64,000 bases of DNA from positions 1,959,501 through 2,023,500 of the forward strand of contig NZ_CP015506.1 in assembly GCF_000294775.2 (NCBI RefSeq), read 5' to 3'. A program made the position numbers and the translations under genes. Source of the stretch: Cytobacillus oceanisediminis 2691 (GTDB lineage Bacteria > Bacillota > Bacilli > Bacillales > Cytobacillaceae). Below the pieces are notes generated by a model, which was not told the DNA's origin, made no database searches, and saw only the letters and a list, made by a program, of their open reading frames with translations. Positions within the stretch are counted from its first letter, which is position 1. Every line of letters starts with the position of its first letter. Shown here in pieces: positions 38,565 through 46,422 of this stretch.

Positions 38565-38618
38565 TTAACTATAAGAAAGCCTTATACTATAATAATGTGC
38601 ACATATATAAAATGCACA
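38565..38618 (+). promoter_or_regulatory. Promoter and dyad upstream of miaB
   Basis: TTAACT (38565-38570), 17-base spacer, TATAAT (38588-38593) forms a likely SigA promoter. Just downstream, TGTGCA (38596-38601) and TGCACA (38613-38618) form an inverted repeat over the expected start site, a typical repressor position. The regulator is unknown. The rest of the 38261-38564 gap shows no gene. Confidence 0.5.
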
Positions 38619-38683
38619 CCAATAATAGATGAAAAATGAGTTTAAATGATAGATGCTGCTCAGGAGAAAGAGAAAGGGGATAC

Positions 38684-40234
38684 ATGATGAACGAAAAACA
38701 GCGTTTAGAAAGCCAGCAAGTGCAAACAGCAAATCCTTCGGACAAAAAATCCGTCAAGGATTACAGCAAATACTTTGAAACTGTTTATACTGCACCTTCC
38801 TTAAAGGAAGCGAAAAAACGCGGTAAAGAAGAAGTGAAATATCATAAAGACTTTAACATTCCAGAAGAATTTCATGGAATGGGGAATGGCCGCAAATTCT
38901 ATATCCGCACTTACGGCTGCCAGATGAATGAGCATGATACCGAAGTTATGGCTGGTATTTTCCTTGGTCTTGGCTATGAGCATACAGAATCAGTGGAAGA
39001 TGCAAATGTCATTTTGCTTAATACATGTGCCATCCGTGAAAATGCGGAGAATAAAGTATTTGGCGAACTTGGCCATCTTAAACATTTAAAAAAGGAAAAT
39101 CCCGATCTTCTAATTGGTGTCTGCGGATGTATGTCACAGGAAGAATCTGTTGTTAACAAGATTCTTAAAACATATAACCAGGTAGATATGATATTTGGAA
39201 CACACAACATCCACCGTCTTCCTAACATTCTTCAAGAAGCGTATATGTCGAAGGAAATGGTTATAGAAGTATGGTCTAAGGAAGGGGATGTTATTGAAAA
39301 CCTTCCAAAAGTGCGCCGCGGCAATATTAAAGCATGGGTCAACATTATGTATGGCTGTGATAAGTTCTGTACGTACTGCATCGTACCTTATACACGAGGA
39401 AAAGAGCGGAGCAGACGTCCTGAGGATATCATTCAGGAAGTGCGCCAGTTAGCGGCACAGGGCTACCAGGAAATTACCCTGCTTGGGCAAAACGTAAACG
39501 CGTATGGAAAAGACTTTGAGGATATGAATTACGGTCTTGGCGATTTAATGGATGAAATGCGCAAAATAGACATTCCGCGAGTCCGCTTTACAACAAGTCA
39601 TCCGCGCGACTTTGATGATCATCTGATTGAAGTGCTGGCCAAAGGCGGCAATCTGGTAGAGCATATTCACCTTCCAGTTCAATCGGGTTCAACAGATGTA
39701 CTGAAAATCATGGCCCGTAAATATACAAGGGAACAATACTTGGAACTTGTTCGCAAGATTAAAGCGGCTATTCCAGAGGCTACTTTCACAACTGATATCA
39801 TCGTCGGCTATCCTAATGAGACAGAAGAGCAATTCGAAGAAACAATATCCCTGTATCGGGAGGTAGGCTTTGAAGCTGCTTATACATTCATTTACTCACC
39901 TCGTGAAGGCACACCAGCGGCCAAAATGGTGGATAATGTGCCAATGGAAGTGAAGAAAGAACGTCTTCAGCGCCTGAATGCAGTTGTTAATGAATTATCG
40001 GCAGAAGCAATGAAAAAATATAAAGGCCAGACTGTCGAAGTTCTTGTGGAAGGGGAAAGCAAGAACAATCCTGAAATTCTTGCAGGGTACACAAGAAAGA
40101 ACAAGCTGGTAAACTTTAAGGGACCGAAAACAGCGATCGGCAAAATTGTGAATGTCAAAGTAACTGATGCGAAGACTTGGTCCCTAAACGGAGAAATGGT
40201 AGAAGAACTAGACGCGGTTGAGGTGAAGCAGTAA
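38684..40234 (+). CDS. miaB: tRNA 2-methylthio-N6-isopentenyladenosine methylthiotransferase
   Basis: Radical-SAM methylthiotransferase modifying A37 of tRNAs. 516 aa from ATG 38684 (AAAGGGGA upstream; ATG 38687 is an equal alternative). N-terminal cluster domain ([34 protein letters not shown]), radical-SAM motif [11 protein letters not shown] and C-terminal TRAM domain ending near [15 protein letters not shown] roughly 65-residue N-terminal extension is typical of Bacillus MiaB. Stop codon overlaps ymcA ATG. Confidence 0.96.
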   Translation: MMNEKQRLESQQVQTANPSDKKSVKDYSKYFETVYTAPSLKEAKKRGKEEVKYHKDFNIPEEFHGMGNGRKFYIRTYGCQMNEHDTEVMAGIFLGLGYEHTESVEDANVILLNTCAIRENAENKVFGELGHLKHLKKENPDLLIGVCGCMSQEESVVNKILKTYNQVDMIFGTHNIHRLPNILQEAYMSKEMVIEVWSKEGDVIENLPKVRRGNIKAWVNIMYGCDKFCTYCIVPYTRGKERSRRPEDIIQEVRQLAAQGYQEITLLGQNVNAYGKDFEDMNYGLGDLMDEMRKIDIPRVRFTTSHPRDFDDHLIEVLAKGGNLVEHIHLPVQSGSTDVLKIMARKYTREQYLELVRKIKAAIPEATFTTDIIVGYPNETEEQFEETISLYREVGFEAAYTFIYSPREGTPAAKMVDNVPMEVKKERLQRLNAVVNELSAEAMKKYKGQTVEVLVEGESKNNPEILAGYTRKNKLVNFKGPKTAIGKIVNVKVTDAKTWSLNGEMVEELDAVEVKQ

Positions 40235-40659
40235 TGGCTAAATACACAAAAGATGAGATTGTAGAACGTGCTAAGGAATTGGCACGCATGATTGCAGAGA
40301 CAGAAGAAGTGGATTTCTTCAAGCGTGCTGAAGCACAGATTAATGAAAACGATAAGGTTAGTGCTACCATTACAACAATCAAAGGCTTGCAAAAGCAGGC
40401 TGTGAATCTTCAGCACTATGGTAAAGCTGAAGCATTAAAGAAAACGGAAGAAAAAATTGCCCAATTGGAACAGCAGCTGGATGAAATCCCGGTTGTTCAG
40501 GAATTCAAGCAATCCCAGGTGGATGTTAATGAATTGCTGCAGATTGTGGCTAATACGATTTCCAACACTGTAACAGACGAAGTCATTACTTCTACAGGCG
40601 GAAATCTCCTGAGCGGCGAAACAGGATCAAAAATCAGCAACAGCAGCTGTACACATTAA
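40234..40659 (+). CDS. ymcA: YmcA (RicA) regulator of RNA maturation and biofilm/competence
   Basis: 141-aa helical YlbF/YmcA family protein, component of the YlbF-YmcA-YaaT (Y-complex) that works with RNase Y and is needed for competence, sporulation and biofilms in B. subtilis. C-terminal cysteine (NSSCTH) matches the Fe-S cysteine of the family. Start overlaps the miaB stop (TAATG). Confidence 0.93.
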   Translation: MAKYTKDEIVERAKELARMIAETEEVDFFKRAEAQINENDKVSATITTIKGLQKQAVNLQHYGKAEALKKTEEKIAQLEQQLDEIPVVQEFKQSQVDVNELLQIVANTISNTVTDEVITSTGGNLLSGETGSKISNSSCTH

Positions 40660-40672
40660 TAAACAGATAGTG

Positions 40673-40706
40673 AAACACCCTGCACCAATTGGTGCAGGGT
40701 GTTTTT
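40673..40706 (+). terminator. Terminator after ymcA
   Basis: AACACCCTGCACC pairs with GGTGCAGGGTGTT around an AATT loop (40674-40703), then T residues. Confidence 0.92.
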
Positions 40707-40735
40707 ACGTTCTATATTTAAGGGAGGAATTGGTA

Positions 40736-40825
40736 TTGGCCATGGGTTGTGGGGGGCCTTTTATTGGTTTCGCAATAGTTCTACTGCCTTTAAAAATTCT
40801 TTTCTGTACTCCTGCTGTTCGATGA
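40736..40825 (+). CDS. Possible 29-residue hydrophobic peptide
   Basis: TTG 40736 (or ATG 40742) lies about eight bases after GGGAGG. The frame encodes a short Gly/Cys-rich start (MGCGGPF) and a hydrophobic stretch (FIGFAIVLLPLKILF). The pattern recalls tiny YjcZ-type sporulation peptides, but similarity is weak and its 3' half overlaps the opposite-strand gene at 40761. Could be chance. Confidence 0.25.
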   Translation: MAMGCGGPFIGFAIVLLPLKILFCTPAVR

Positions 40826-41111
40826 TTGCTGCATTTAACGTTGACAGCAGGGATTGATTCAGCATTTTAGTCCCTGCATCATCAGATTTTTTGTCCAAAA
40901 AGTTGAGGAGAAAAGTATACACAAGAAGCAATGTCGAGTAATTATCCACATATGTGAGATTGATGGCCCGTCCGCCCTTTCCGCCGGCAGCATGGTTATT
41001 AATCGACGGTATTCCGGCTTCTGCAGCCATATCAATAAACTCCTTTGGAATACCCAGCTGCTTGAGGACTTCCGGATCCAGATCCAGCTTTTGCATATTT
41101 TGACTTAGCAT
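40761..41111 (-). CDS. Unrecognised protein in a putative spore-surface cluster
   Basis: 116 aa from ATG at 41111, chosen because AAGGGAGGGAG stands directly upstream. Not recognised. Acidic start (KLDLDPEVLKQLGIPKEFID), a conserved-looking Gly-rich AAGGKGGRAINLTYVDNY and a helical tail with YTFLLNFLDKK. First 40 residues read like a small helical binding motif. Third of three leftward genes lying head-to-head with cotE, suggesting spore-coat or exosporium association (inference from position only). Confidence 0.7.
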   Translation of the reverse strand: MLSQNMQKLDLDPEVLKQLGIPKEFIDMAAEAGIPSINNHAAGGKGGRAINLTYVDNYSTLLLVYTFLLNFLDKKSDDAGTKMLNQSLLSTLNAAIIEQQEYRKEFLKAVELLRNQ

Positions 41112-41176
41112 GGTACTCCCTCCCTTCTTTTTGGACATTTTTAGACTCTGCATAGAAAGAATTGCTTTATCTTTAA

Positions 41177-41473
41177 TTACGCTTTGTTGCTTTGCTGCTG
41201 AGTTGTAGTGTTCACAGAAATGGCTGTGGAGTCTCCTCCATTTGCAATATTGTATTGGGCTGAAAGAATTGGAATGTTGATCAGTGCAGCGTTAACAGCA
41301 AATCCTCCACCAGAAATCGGCAATTGGCCGTTTAGGTTTGTTTGAGGAAGGTTTGCTTGTGCAGCGAAAGTAAAAGCTTCCGCTTCATTGCCGCTGTCTG
41401 CTCCATTTACTGCTCCGCCGCTCGGCAATACGCCATTGTCTTTTTCGTAATCATCATAGCATCTTGATAGCAT
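41177..41473 (-). CDS. Unrecognised low-complexity protein, putative spore surface
   Basis: 98 aa, ATG 41473 with a strong GAAGGAGGTGA. Rich in Ala, Asn, Gly, Ser, Gln and Thr, with one Cys near the start (MLSRCYDDYEKDNGVLPSG) and an uncharged body ending SVNTTTQQQSNKA. No signal peptide. Composition resembles surface-layer or coat small proteins, but I do not recognise a family. Middle gene of the leftward trio. Confidence 0.7.
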   Translation of the reverse strand: MLSRCYDDYEKDNGVLPSGGAVNGADSGNEAEAFTFAAQANLPQTNLNGQLPISGGGFAVNAALINIPILSAQYNIANGGDSTAISVNTTTQQQSNKA

Positions 41474-41517
41474 ATTTTTTCACCTCCTTCAATTGATTGA
41501 AGTGGCTGTTTTCCAGA

Positions 41518-41892
41518 TTATGAGTCTTTCTTCATCATGTCTGAAAGATCCAGATCCAGAAGTTTCTTACCGTTTACAGATAGTTTCACCTGTTTATAAT
41601 CCTCGGATGTTTCCACAACAGGCAGCAGATTTTTTAATGCAGGAATCATATTCCCGATCCCGGAGGAATTTTTTGTGAAGAGCCCTTCTAAGTTTCTCAA
41701 CGGCTTAAGAGATTCCATAAGATTTCCTTTTAACTCTTCAGACTGAATTTTTTCTAATCCTTTTGTATAGAATCCGCCCAATGTTTCCGTAAACTTGGCC
41801 ACCATTTCTTCTGCATATTGTTTTGCTTCTTCCCCTGTCATCTCTTTGCCATTGATTGAAACTTTATAGTTGGAGTTCTCCTTGTCTGCCAT
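41518..41892 (-). CDS. Unrecognised small protein, putative spore surface
   Basis: 124 aa, ATG 41892 preceded by AAGGAGGTGAACAGGA. Two similar short segments, YKVSINGKEMTG at the start and VKLSVNGKKLLDLDLSD at the end, flank an amphipathic helical middle. Not recognised. First gene of the leftward trio and divergent from cotE across a 316-base gap. Confidence 0.72.
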   Translation of the reverse strand: MADKENSNYKVSINGKEMTGEEAKQYAEEMVAKFTETLGGFYTKGLEKIQSEELKGNLMESLKPLRNLEGLFTKNSSGIGNMIPALKNLLPVVETSEDYKQVKLSVNGKKLLDLDLSDMMKKDS

Positions 41893-42076
41893 TCCTGTTC
41901 ACCTCCTTATCGATAGTTTATTATATTGATTCAAGAGCCAAGCTGTCTCCGCAAATGCAGTAGGACAAACGTGCATTTTTCAATTACATACCTATTAGTG
42001 AGTTTTAAGTCCTTACCATAGGCAGGCAGTTTCCTTATTTATATAGAGAATTCTCCTGCTGGATTTGTTCAGACCG

Positions 42077-42104
42077 GAACATTCGCCCGCTCCCGGCATA
42101 CTAT
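42077..42104 (+). promoter_or_regulatory. Possible SigE-type promoter for cotE
   Basis: GAACATT (42077-42083), 13-base spacer, CATACTAT (42097-42104) resembles a mother-cell SigE promoter (-10 CATACANT). cotE is SigE/SigK-dependent in B. subtilis. The gap 41893-42208 holds no gene and must contain promoters for both directions. Confidence 0.4.
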
Positions 42105-42208
42105 AAATCATGCCAATACTTTTGCCTAACATTCATAAAAATTATCGCACACTAGTCTAATATCCCGCATAGGATGAATTGAAAATGAATGAGGAGGGTT
42201 CGCTCGCA

Positions 42209-42754
42209 ATGGGAGATTACAGAGAGATTATAACGAAAGCGGTCGTTGCGAAAGGACGTAAATTCACACAGTCCAATCATACGATCTGCCCGTCACACCA
42301 TCCGTCAAGCATACTTGGCTGCTGGATCATAAACCATACGTACGAGGCGAAAAAAGCTGGAAAAACAGTGGAAATCTGCGGCCATTATGACATTAACGTT
42401 TGGTACTCTTTCAACAATAATACAAAAACCGAAGTTGTTACCGAACGGGTTGAGTATAAAGATGTCATTAAATTGAAGTACCGTGATCCGGACTGTTTGG
42501 ATGATCATGATGTCATCGCCCGTGTTCTGCAGCAGCCGAGCTGCTGTGAAGCAGTCATTTCTCCAAATGGCAACAAAATCATCGTCACTGTGGAAAGAGA
42601 GTTCATGGTCGAGGTGATCGGCGAAACAAAAGTTTGTGTAGCTGTTCATCCAGACAAGTGCGAGTGCGATGATGACGCTTGGGGACTTGATGTGGAGGAT
42701 GAAGAATTCGAGGATTTAAATCCGGATTTCTTGGTGGGAACTGAAGAAGAGTAA
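42209..42754 (+). CDS. cotE: Outer spore coat morphogenetic protein CotE
   Basis: 181-aa morphogenetic protein that organises the outer coat in the mother cell. ATG 42209 gives the family start [27 protein letters not shown] lies upstream. Conserved [17 protein letters not shown] and [18 protein letters not shown] are present, and the C-terminus is strongly acidic, as known for CotE. Normally directly upstream of mutS; here VOC and YvbH-like genes plus a mobile element separate them. Confidence 0.96.
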   Translation: MGDYREIITKAVVAKGRKFTQSNHTICPSHHPSSILGCWIINHTYEAKKAGKTVEICGHYDINVWYSFNNNTKTEVVTERVEYKDVIKLKYRDPDCLDDHDVIARVLQQPSCCEAVISPNGNKIIVTVEREFMVEVIGETKVCVAVHPDKCECDDDAWGLDVEDEEFEDLNPDFLVGTEEE

Positions 42755-42758
42755 TGAC

Positions 42759-42793
42759 AAACTAGGAGGTTTTGCTTCCTAGTTTTTCTTTTT
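42759..42793 (+). terminator. Terminator after cotE
   Basis: AAACTAGGA (42759-42767) pairs with TCCTAGTTT (42777-42785), then TTCTTTTT. Confidence 0.88.
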
Positions 42794-42917
42794 ATATTTT
42801 CATAATGTCAGCCAAATTCAAGCGAATTAATGACAGCACCTTCCGCCTTTAGTCTGAATGCATCTGCAGAGCCTTACCTTAGAATGGAGGTATAAGATGT
42901 AAAGGGGAGAGGCGAGG

Positions 42918-43967
42918 ATGAAAATATTTCAATTGAATTTGAAGTGCCATGATTTAGACAGGATGAAAGAATTTTATACAAATGTGCTGGAGATGGAACT
43001 GTTGACGGAGACTCAGAGTTATTTTACGATTATGGCCGGTTCAACAAAGATTCTTTTTGAGAAAGATGCAGCAATCCCCTTTTATCATGTGTGTTTCCGG
43101 ACTAATGCTGAATACTTTGAACATATGTATCAGAAATTAGGTGCTGAAAGTGTGCTGCTGCCAAATGAGAGCGGCGAGTACAGTATGTTTTGGAAAGGAA
43201 AGCAGGCATATTTTATCGATCCGGACGGAAATATTATGGAGATGCTCGAGCGGCCTTTGGATGGTGTGAAAAAGGATGGTCTCCGCTGGCATGATGTTGG
43301 GGAAGTTGGCTTGCCAGTCAATGATGTAGCTGCAATGGAGCAGGAATTAGATCAGTATCTGTACAATGAACAGATGGATTCCAGTGAGACGTTTGCTTTT
43401 TACGGAGACAGGAAAGGGGTTTTTGTGCTTGTAAAGGAAGGGCGGAACTGGTATCCAACAGAAAGGGCTTCCGTTATTTCACCAATTAAAGTATTTGCAT
43501 CAGGACCAAGGGATGTTATGTTTCAGCATCAGGAATATCCTTATGAAGTGATTGTGAGGAAGGAATGGGAAGGGAGCATCCCGGCTGTGCAATTTCGCAT
43601 TGCACGTCCGACAAACCAGCTTGATAAACTCATTTCCTTTTATGAAAAAGGACTGGGTCTGAAGAGAGTTGGCGAGTTTTGGAATCATGAAGGCTATGAT
43701 GGTATTATGATTGGTCTGCCTGATAGCCAATACCATCTTGAATTTACTCAATCTAAGGAAAAAATGGAGCTTCCGCAGCCGACAAAGGAGCATCTATTAG
43801 TTTTTTATGTGGGAGACCGCCTGGAGCGTGATAACATTGCCGAAAGGCTTGCTGCTTATGGGTATATGGAAACAGAACCGGAAAATCCATATTGGGGCAG
43901 AGGCGGAGTGACAATAGAAGATCCAGATGGATGGCCGATTGTATTAATGAATACGCCAGGAATATGA
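42918..43967 (+). CDS. VOC (glyoxalase/dioxygenase fold) family protein
   Basis: 349 aa with repeated vicinal-oxygen-chelate modules: the N-terminal one starts FQLNLKCHDLDRMKEFYTNV and ends with AYFIDPDGNIMEML, and the last ends VTIEDPDGWPIVLMN. Such pairs are glyoxalases, ring-cleavage dioxygenases or resistance proteins; the substrate cannot be read from the sequence. ATG 42918 with AGGGGAGAGG upstream. Single-gene unit with a terminator. Confidence 0.85.
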   Translation: MKIFQLNLKCHDLDRMKEFYTNVLEMELLTETQSYFTIMAGSTKILFEKDAAIPFYHVCFRTNAEYFEHMYQKLGAESVLLPNESGEYSMFWKGKQAYFIDPDGNIMEMLERPLDGVKKDGLRWHDVGEVGLPVNDVAAMEQELDQYLYNEQMDSSETFAFYGDRKGVFVLVKEGRNWYPTERASVISPIKVFASGPRDVMFQHQEYPYEVIVRKEWEGSIPAVQFRIARPTNQLDKLISFYEKGLGLKRVGEFWNHEGYDGIMIGLPDSQYHLEFTQSKEKMELPQPTKEHLLVFYVGDRLERDNIAERLAAYGYMETEPENPYWGRGGVTIEDPDGWPIVLMNTPGI

Positions 43968-43993
43968 AGCTTCCGGTTTGCCGGGAGCTTTTC
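43967..43993 (+). terminator. Terminator after the VOC gene
   Basis: AAGCTTCCGG (43967-43976) pairs with CCGGGAGCTT (43981-43990, one G-T pair), then T residues. Confidence 0.8.
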
Positions 43994-44084
43994 CAGCGTA
44001 AATTTTTAATTGAATAAGCCATCGTTTTCCTAAATATGTTAAAATAGCAAAGTAGTAAAATGAATGCAGAAAGGTTGAGGGGTT

Positions 44085-44384
44085 ATGTTTAAAAAGGTTG
44101 CCTCTGATGTGCTGGGATTAAGCGATGTGGGAAGCGTCATCCAGCCGGCTGACTATGACAAAGTTGATGCTGACGATTACGTCCTTCACGAAGATAATGA
44201 GAAAATTTACTTCCTGATTAAGTCCAAATCGGATGAATACTGCTTTACGAATAAGGCGCTAATTCATCTGGATGGTACAAGTGCTGTCAGCAAAAAACGA
44301 ACTCTAAAGCGCTACAGCTACCGCGAATACAGCATTTCAAATGTGATGCTGGAAACAGCTGGTACAGTCGATTTATTTAGTTAA
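44085..44384 (+). pseudogene. YvbH-like PH-domain gene, 5' half (split by mobile element)
   Basis: First 96 codons of a bacterial PH-domain protein (VASDVLGLSDVG, VDADDYVLHEDNEKIYFLI, SKSDEYCFTNKALIHLDG) of the YvbH family. The frame is native up to codon 96-97 (VDL), then reads into element sequence (FS, stop at 44382-44384). The missing C-terminal half is intact in the same strand at 57943-58275. GAGGGGTT precedes ATG 44085. Intact homologues are about 200 aa. Confidence 0.9.
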
Positions 44385-44388
44385 CTAT
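44376..44388 (+). repeat. Left terminal inverted repeat of the element
   Basis: TTTAGTTAACTAT directly inside the left GATTTA core. Two TGTACA palindromes at 44393-44398 and 44406-44411 flank CGATTAA and may be further recombinase contacts. Confidence 0.8.
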
Positions 44389-44817
44389 ACTCTGTACACG
44401 ATTAATGTACACTATTAAATAGTAAATTCTTTCACAACTTTGTTAAAATAGAAATTATGATTTAGAAAAGAGTCAGTCGTTTCTTGTTCAGTCTCAATAA
44501 TCAATTTATTCGCTTTTCAATTAGAAAATTTTTTTAAGGTATGTCGAAATTAAATCCTAGAGTTTTTTATATATAAATGCTAACTAGTTTCATAATTGTT
44601 TCTTTGGGAATTCCTTAATTAATTATAAAAAGTCTGACCATTTATAATAAGGTTTTATAATTTGTATAAATTTTGATCATAAATCCTGTATATTGATATG
44701 TAGGGTTTTTTCTTGTTCTACAATCGGGCCATATAATTGAGTAACACCTATAAAGAAAGTTATTGATAATACATAGTAAGTTAATTAACAATGTTATTGT
44801 GAAATATAGGAGAAATT

Positions 44818-45004
44818 ATGACTGATAATTGTTGTACACCCAAACCAAACCTAACGGAACGTTCCCAATTAGATATAAACAATACCAAAAATCCCCAGAA
44901 TAGATGGTCCGGATACTCAGAAAGAAGCAATAAAAATCGACTCTTATGATCCTGACAGTCCAGAGGGTTACATGGTATTTACAGTAACAGTTCATAATAA
45001 ATAA
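44818..45004 (+). pseudogene. Small Cys-containing gene, apparently frameshifted
   Basis: ATG 44818 with AGGAGA upstream encodes MTDNCCTPKPNLTERSQLD, then the frame stops at 44949. The +1 frame is open from 44879 to TAA 45004 and reads like real protein (IPRIDGPDTQKEAIKIDSYD, then a VFTVTVHNK end). A one- or two-base indel around 44880-44940 would explain it. I do not recognise the family; the CC start resembles that of the CopZ-like protein at 49861. Sequence 44389-44817 is AT-rich without genes. Confidence 0.5.
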
Positions 45005-45020
45005 TGGTTGGATAACCAAA

Positions 45021-45060
45021 AAGGATGATTACCTAATAGAAAAGTAATCATCCTTTTTTA
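45021..45060 (+). terminator. Terminator upstream of cadD
   Basis: AAGGATGATTAC (45021-45032) pairs with GTAATCATCCTT (45044-45055), then T residues. Confidence 0.9.
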
Positions 45061-45095
45061 GTTTCAAAGTGCTAATTTCATGTCGATTTATTCTT

Positions 45096-45117
45096 TATTC
45101 AAATATCCATTTGACTA
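45096..45117 (+). promoter_or_regulatory. CadC-type operator overlapping the cadD -35
   Basis: TATTCAAAT (45096-45104) and ATTTGACTA (45109-45117) form an inverted repeat with one mismatch around ATCC. It covers the -35 element TTGACT (45111-45116). Confidence 0.65.
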
Positions 45118-45139
45118 TTTGTTTATGTAAACGTAAAAT
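45111..45139 (+). promoter_or_regulatory. cadD promoter
   Basis: TTGACT (45111-45116), 17-base spacer, TAAAAT (45134-45139). Confidence 0.75.
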
Positions 45140-45153
45140 AGAAAATGAAATTT

Positions 45154-45179
45154 AACATTCAAATAAATATTTGAATGTT
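45154..45179 (+). promoter_or_regulatory. CadC-type operator downstream of the cadD promoter
   Basis: Perfect inverted repeat: AACATTCAAATA and TATTTGAATGTT, two bases apart. It sits 15 bases past the -10, where CadC/ArsR repressors bind. Confidence 0.8.
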
Positions 45180-45223
45180 AATGAGTATTAAATTATTAAT
45201 AAAAAATAAAGGGGTTGAATCAG

Positions 45224-45880
45224 GTGGATTTAATTTTAATAATCATCTCTGCTCTTGGTGCTTTTATTGTAACCAATATTGATGATATTTTTGTCTTGAT
45301 GATGTTATTCTCTATGGCAAGGTCACAATCTAAAACAAGTAATGGTCAAACGGTTAACAAGGTTTCGAAACGTATTAACTCAAGAGATATAGTAATTGGT
45401 CAATATCTAGGTTTTGCACTTCTAGTTTTAATCAGTCTTTTAGCAACCTTTGGGATAACACTTCTTGCTGATCAATGGGTTGGTTTACTTGGCCTAATTC
45501 CAATGTATTTAGGAGTTAGACTGTTCATCAAAGGTGAAGATGATGATGATGATAATATTCTTTCTAGGTTAAACAAATTTAATAAGTTTTATTTAAGTGT
45601 AGCCTTTATCACTTTTGCTAATGGTGGAGACAATATTGGAATTTATGTTCCGATTTTTTCAACGTTAGAAACAAATCAATTAATTATTACTGTAGTTACA
45701 TTCTTTATAATGGTTGCAATTTGGTGTTTACTGGGTTACCGTCTTGCGAGATTCAGATTTGTTTCTGAAACACTTGAGAAATACGGGCGATGGATTATTC
45801 CAATTGTATTTATAGGATTGGGAATATATATCATGCTAGAAAATGAACTATTTACTTCTTTGATAAATCTATTCAAATAA
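45224..45880 (+). CDS. cadD: CadD-family cadmium resistance transporter
   Basis: Membrane protein of the CadD family that confers Cd(II) resistance, probably by efflux. 218 aa from GTG 45224, which lies nine bases after AAAGGGG; TTG 45215 touches that site and is unlikely. About six membrane segments. The family signature VTNIDDIFVLMMLF follows the first helix, matched by AFITFANGGDNIGIYVP in the second half; an acidic EDDDDDN loop lies between. Promoter is bracketed by two CadC-like boxes. Confidence 0.9.
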   Translation: MDLILIIISALGAFIVTNIDDIFVLMMLFSMARSQSKTSNGQTVNKVSKRINSRDIVIGQYLGFALLVLISLLATFGITLLADQWVGLLGLIPMYLGVRLFIKGEDDDDDNILSRLNKFNKFYLSVAFITFANGGDNIGIYVPIFSTLETNQLIITVVTFFIMVAIWCLLGYRLARFRFVSETLEKYGRWIIPIVFIGLGIYIMLENELFTSLINLFK

Positions 45881-45964
45881 TGTAACAGTTTTGATCGTTA
45901 TGATCATTTGCTAATATAAGTAGGTTTGGATATGGAATTTATTGAGTTATTTAATTTTTTATCC

Positions 45965-45990
45965 ATTATTCAAATAATCATTTGAATAAT
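45965..45990 (+). promoter_or_regulatory. CadC-type operator overlapping the cadC -35
   Basis: ATTATTCAAAT (45965-45975) and ATTTGAATAAT (45980-45990) form a perfect inverted repeat around AATC, covering the -35 TTGAAT (45982-45987). Confidence 0.8.
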
Positions 45991-46011
45991 GTTAGGGTAA
46001 TAATATATAAT
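45982..46011 (+). promoter_or_regulatory. cadCA promoter
   Basis: TTGAAT (45982-45987), 18-base spacer, TATAAT (46006-46011). Confidence 0.75.
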
Positions 46012-46012
46012 A

Positions 46013-46034
46013 TATTCAAACATACACTTGAATA
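46013..46034 (+). promoter_or_regulatory. CadC-type operator at the cadC transcription start
   Basis: TATTCAA (46013-46019) and TTGAATA (46028-46034), immediately after the -10, close to the known cadO arrangement. Confidence 0.78.
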
Positions 46035-46053
46035 AAAGGAGGGATAATGAGTA

Positions 46054-46422
46054 ATGAGTAAGAAAGATACTTGTGATATTTATTGTTATGACGAAGCAAA
46101 AGTCAAACGAATACAAGGTGAGATGCAAAAAGAAGATATATCTAGTGTTTCCCAATTATTTAAAGCACTTGCAGATGAAAATAGGGCAAAAATTTCCTAT
46201 GCATTATGTCAAGATGATGAACTTTGTGTGTGTGATGTAGCTAATATCATTGGGGCTACTGTTGCAACGACATCTCACCATTTAAGGACCCTTCATAAAC
46301 AAGGGATTGTAAAATACCGAAAAGAAGGCAAACTAGCCTTTTATTCGCTTGATGATGAACATATTAGACAGTTAATGGTTATTGCATTAACTCATAAAAA
46401 GGAGATGAAAGTCAATGTCTGA
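46054..46422 (+). CDS. cadC: CadC: ArsR/SmtB-family metal-sensing repressor
   Basis: 122-aa repressor released from DNA by Cd(II), Pb(II) or Zn(II). N-terminal cysteines (DTCDIYC) and the helix motif ELCVCDVANI provide the alpha3N metal site as in characterised CadC. The winged helix is VATTSHHLRTLHKQGIVKY, with the C-terminal zinc-type site nearby. ATG 46054 has AGGAGGG upstream. Its 3' end overlaps the cadA start by eight bases, so repressor and pump are coupled. Confidence 0.95.
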   Translation: MSKKDTCDIYCYDEAKVKRIQGEMQKEDISSVSQLFKALADENRAKISYALCQDDELCVCDVANIIGATVATTSHHLRTLHKQGIVKYRKEGKLAFYSLDDEHIRQLMVIALTHKKEMKVNV

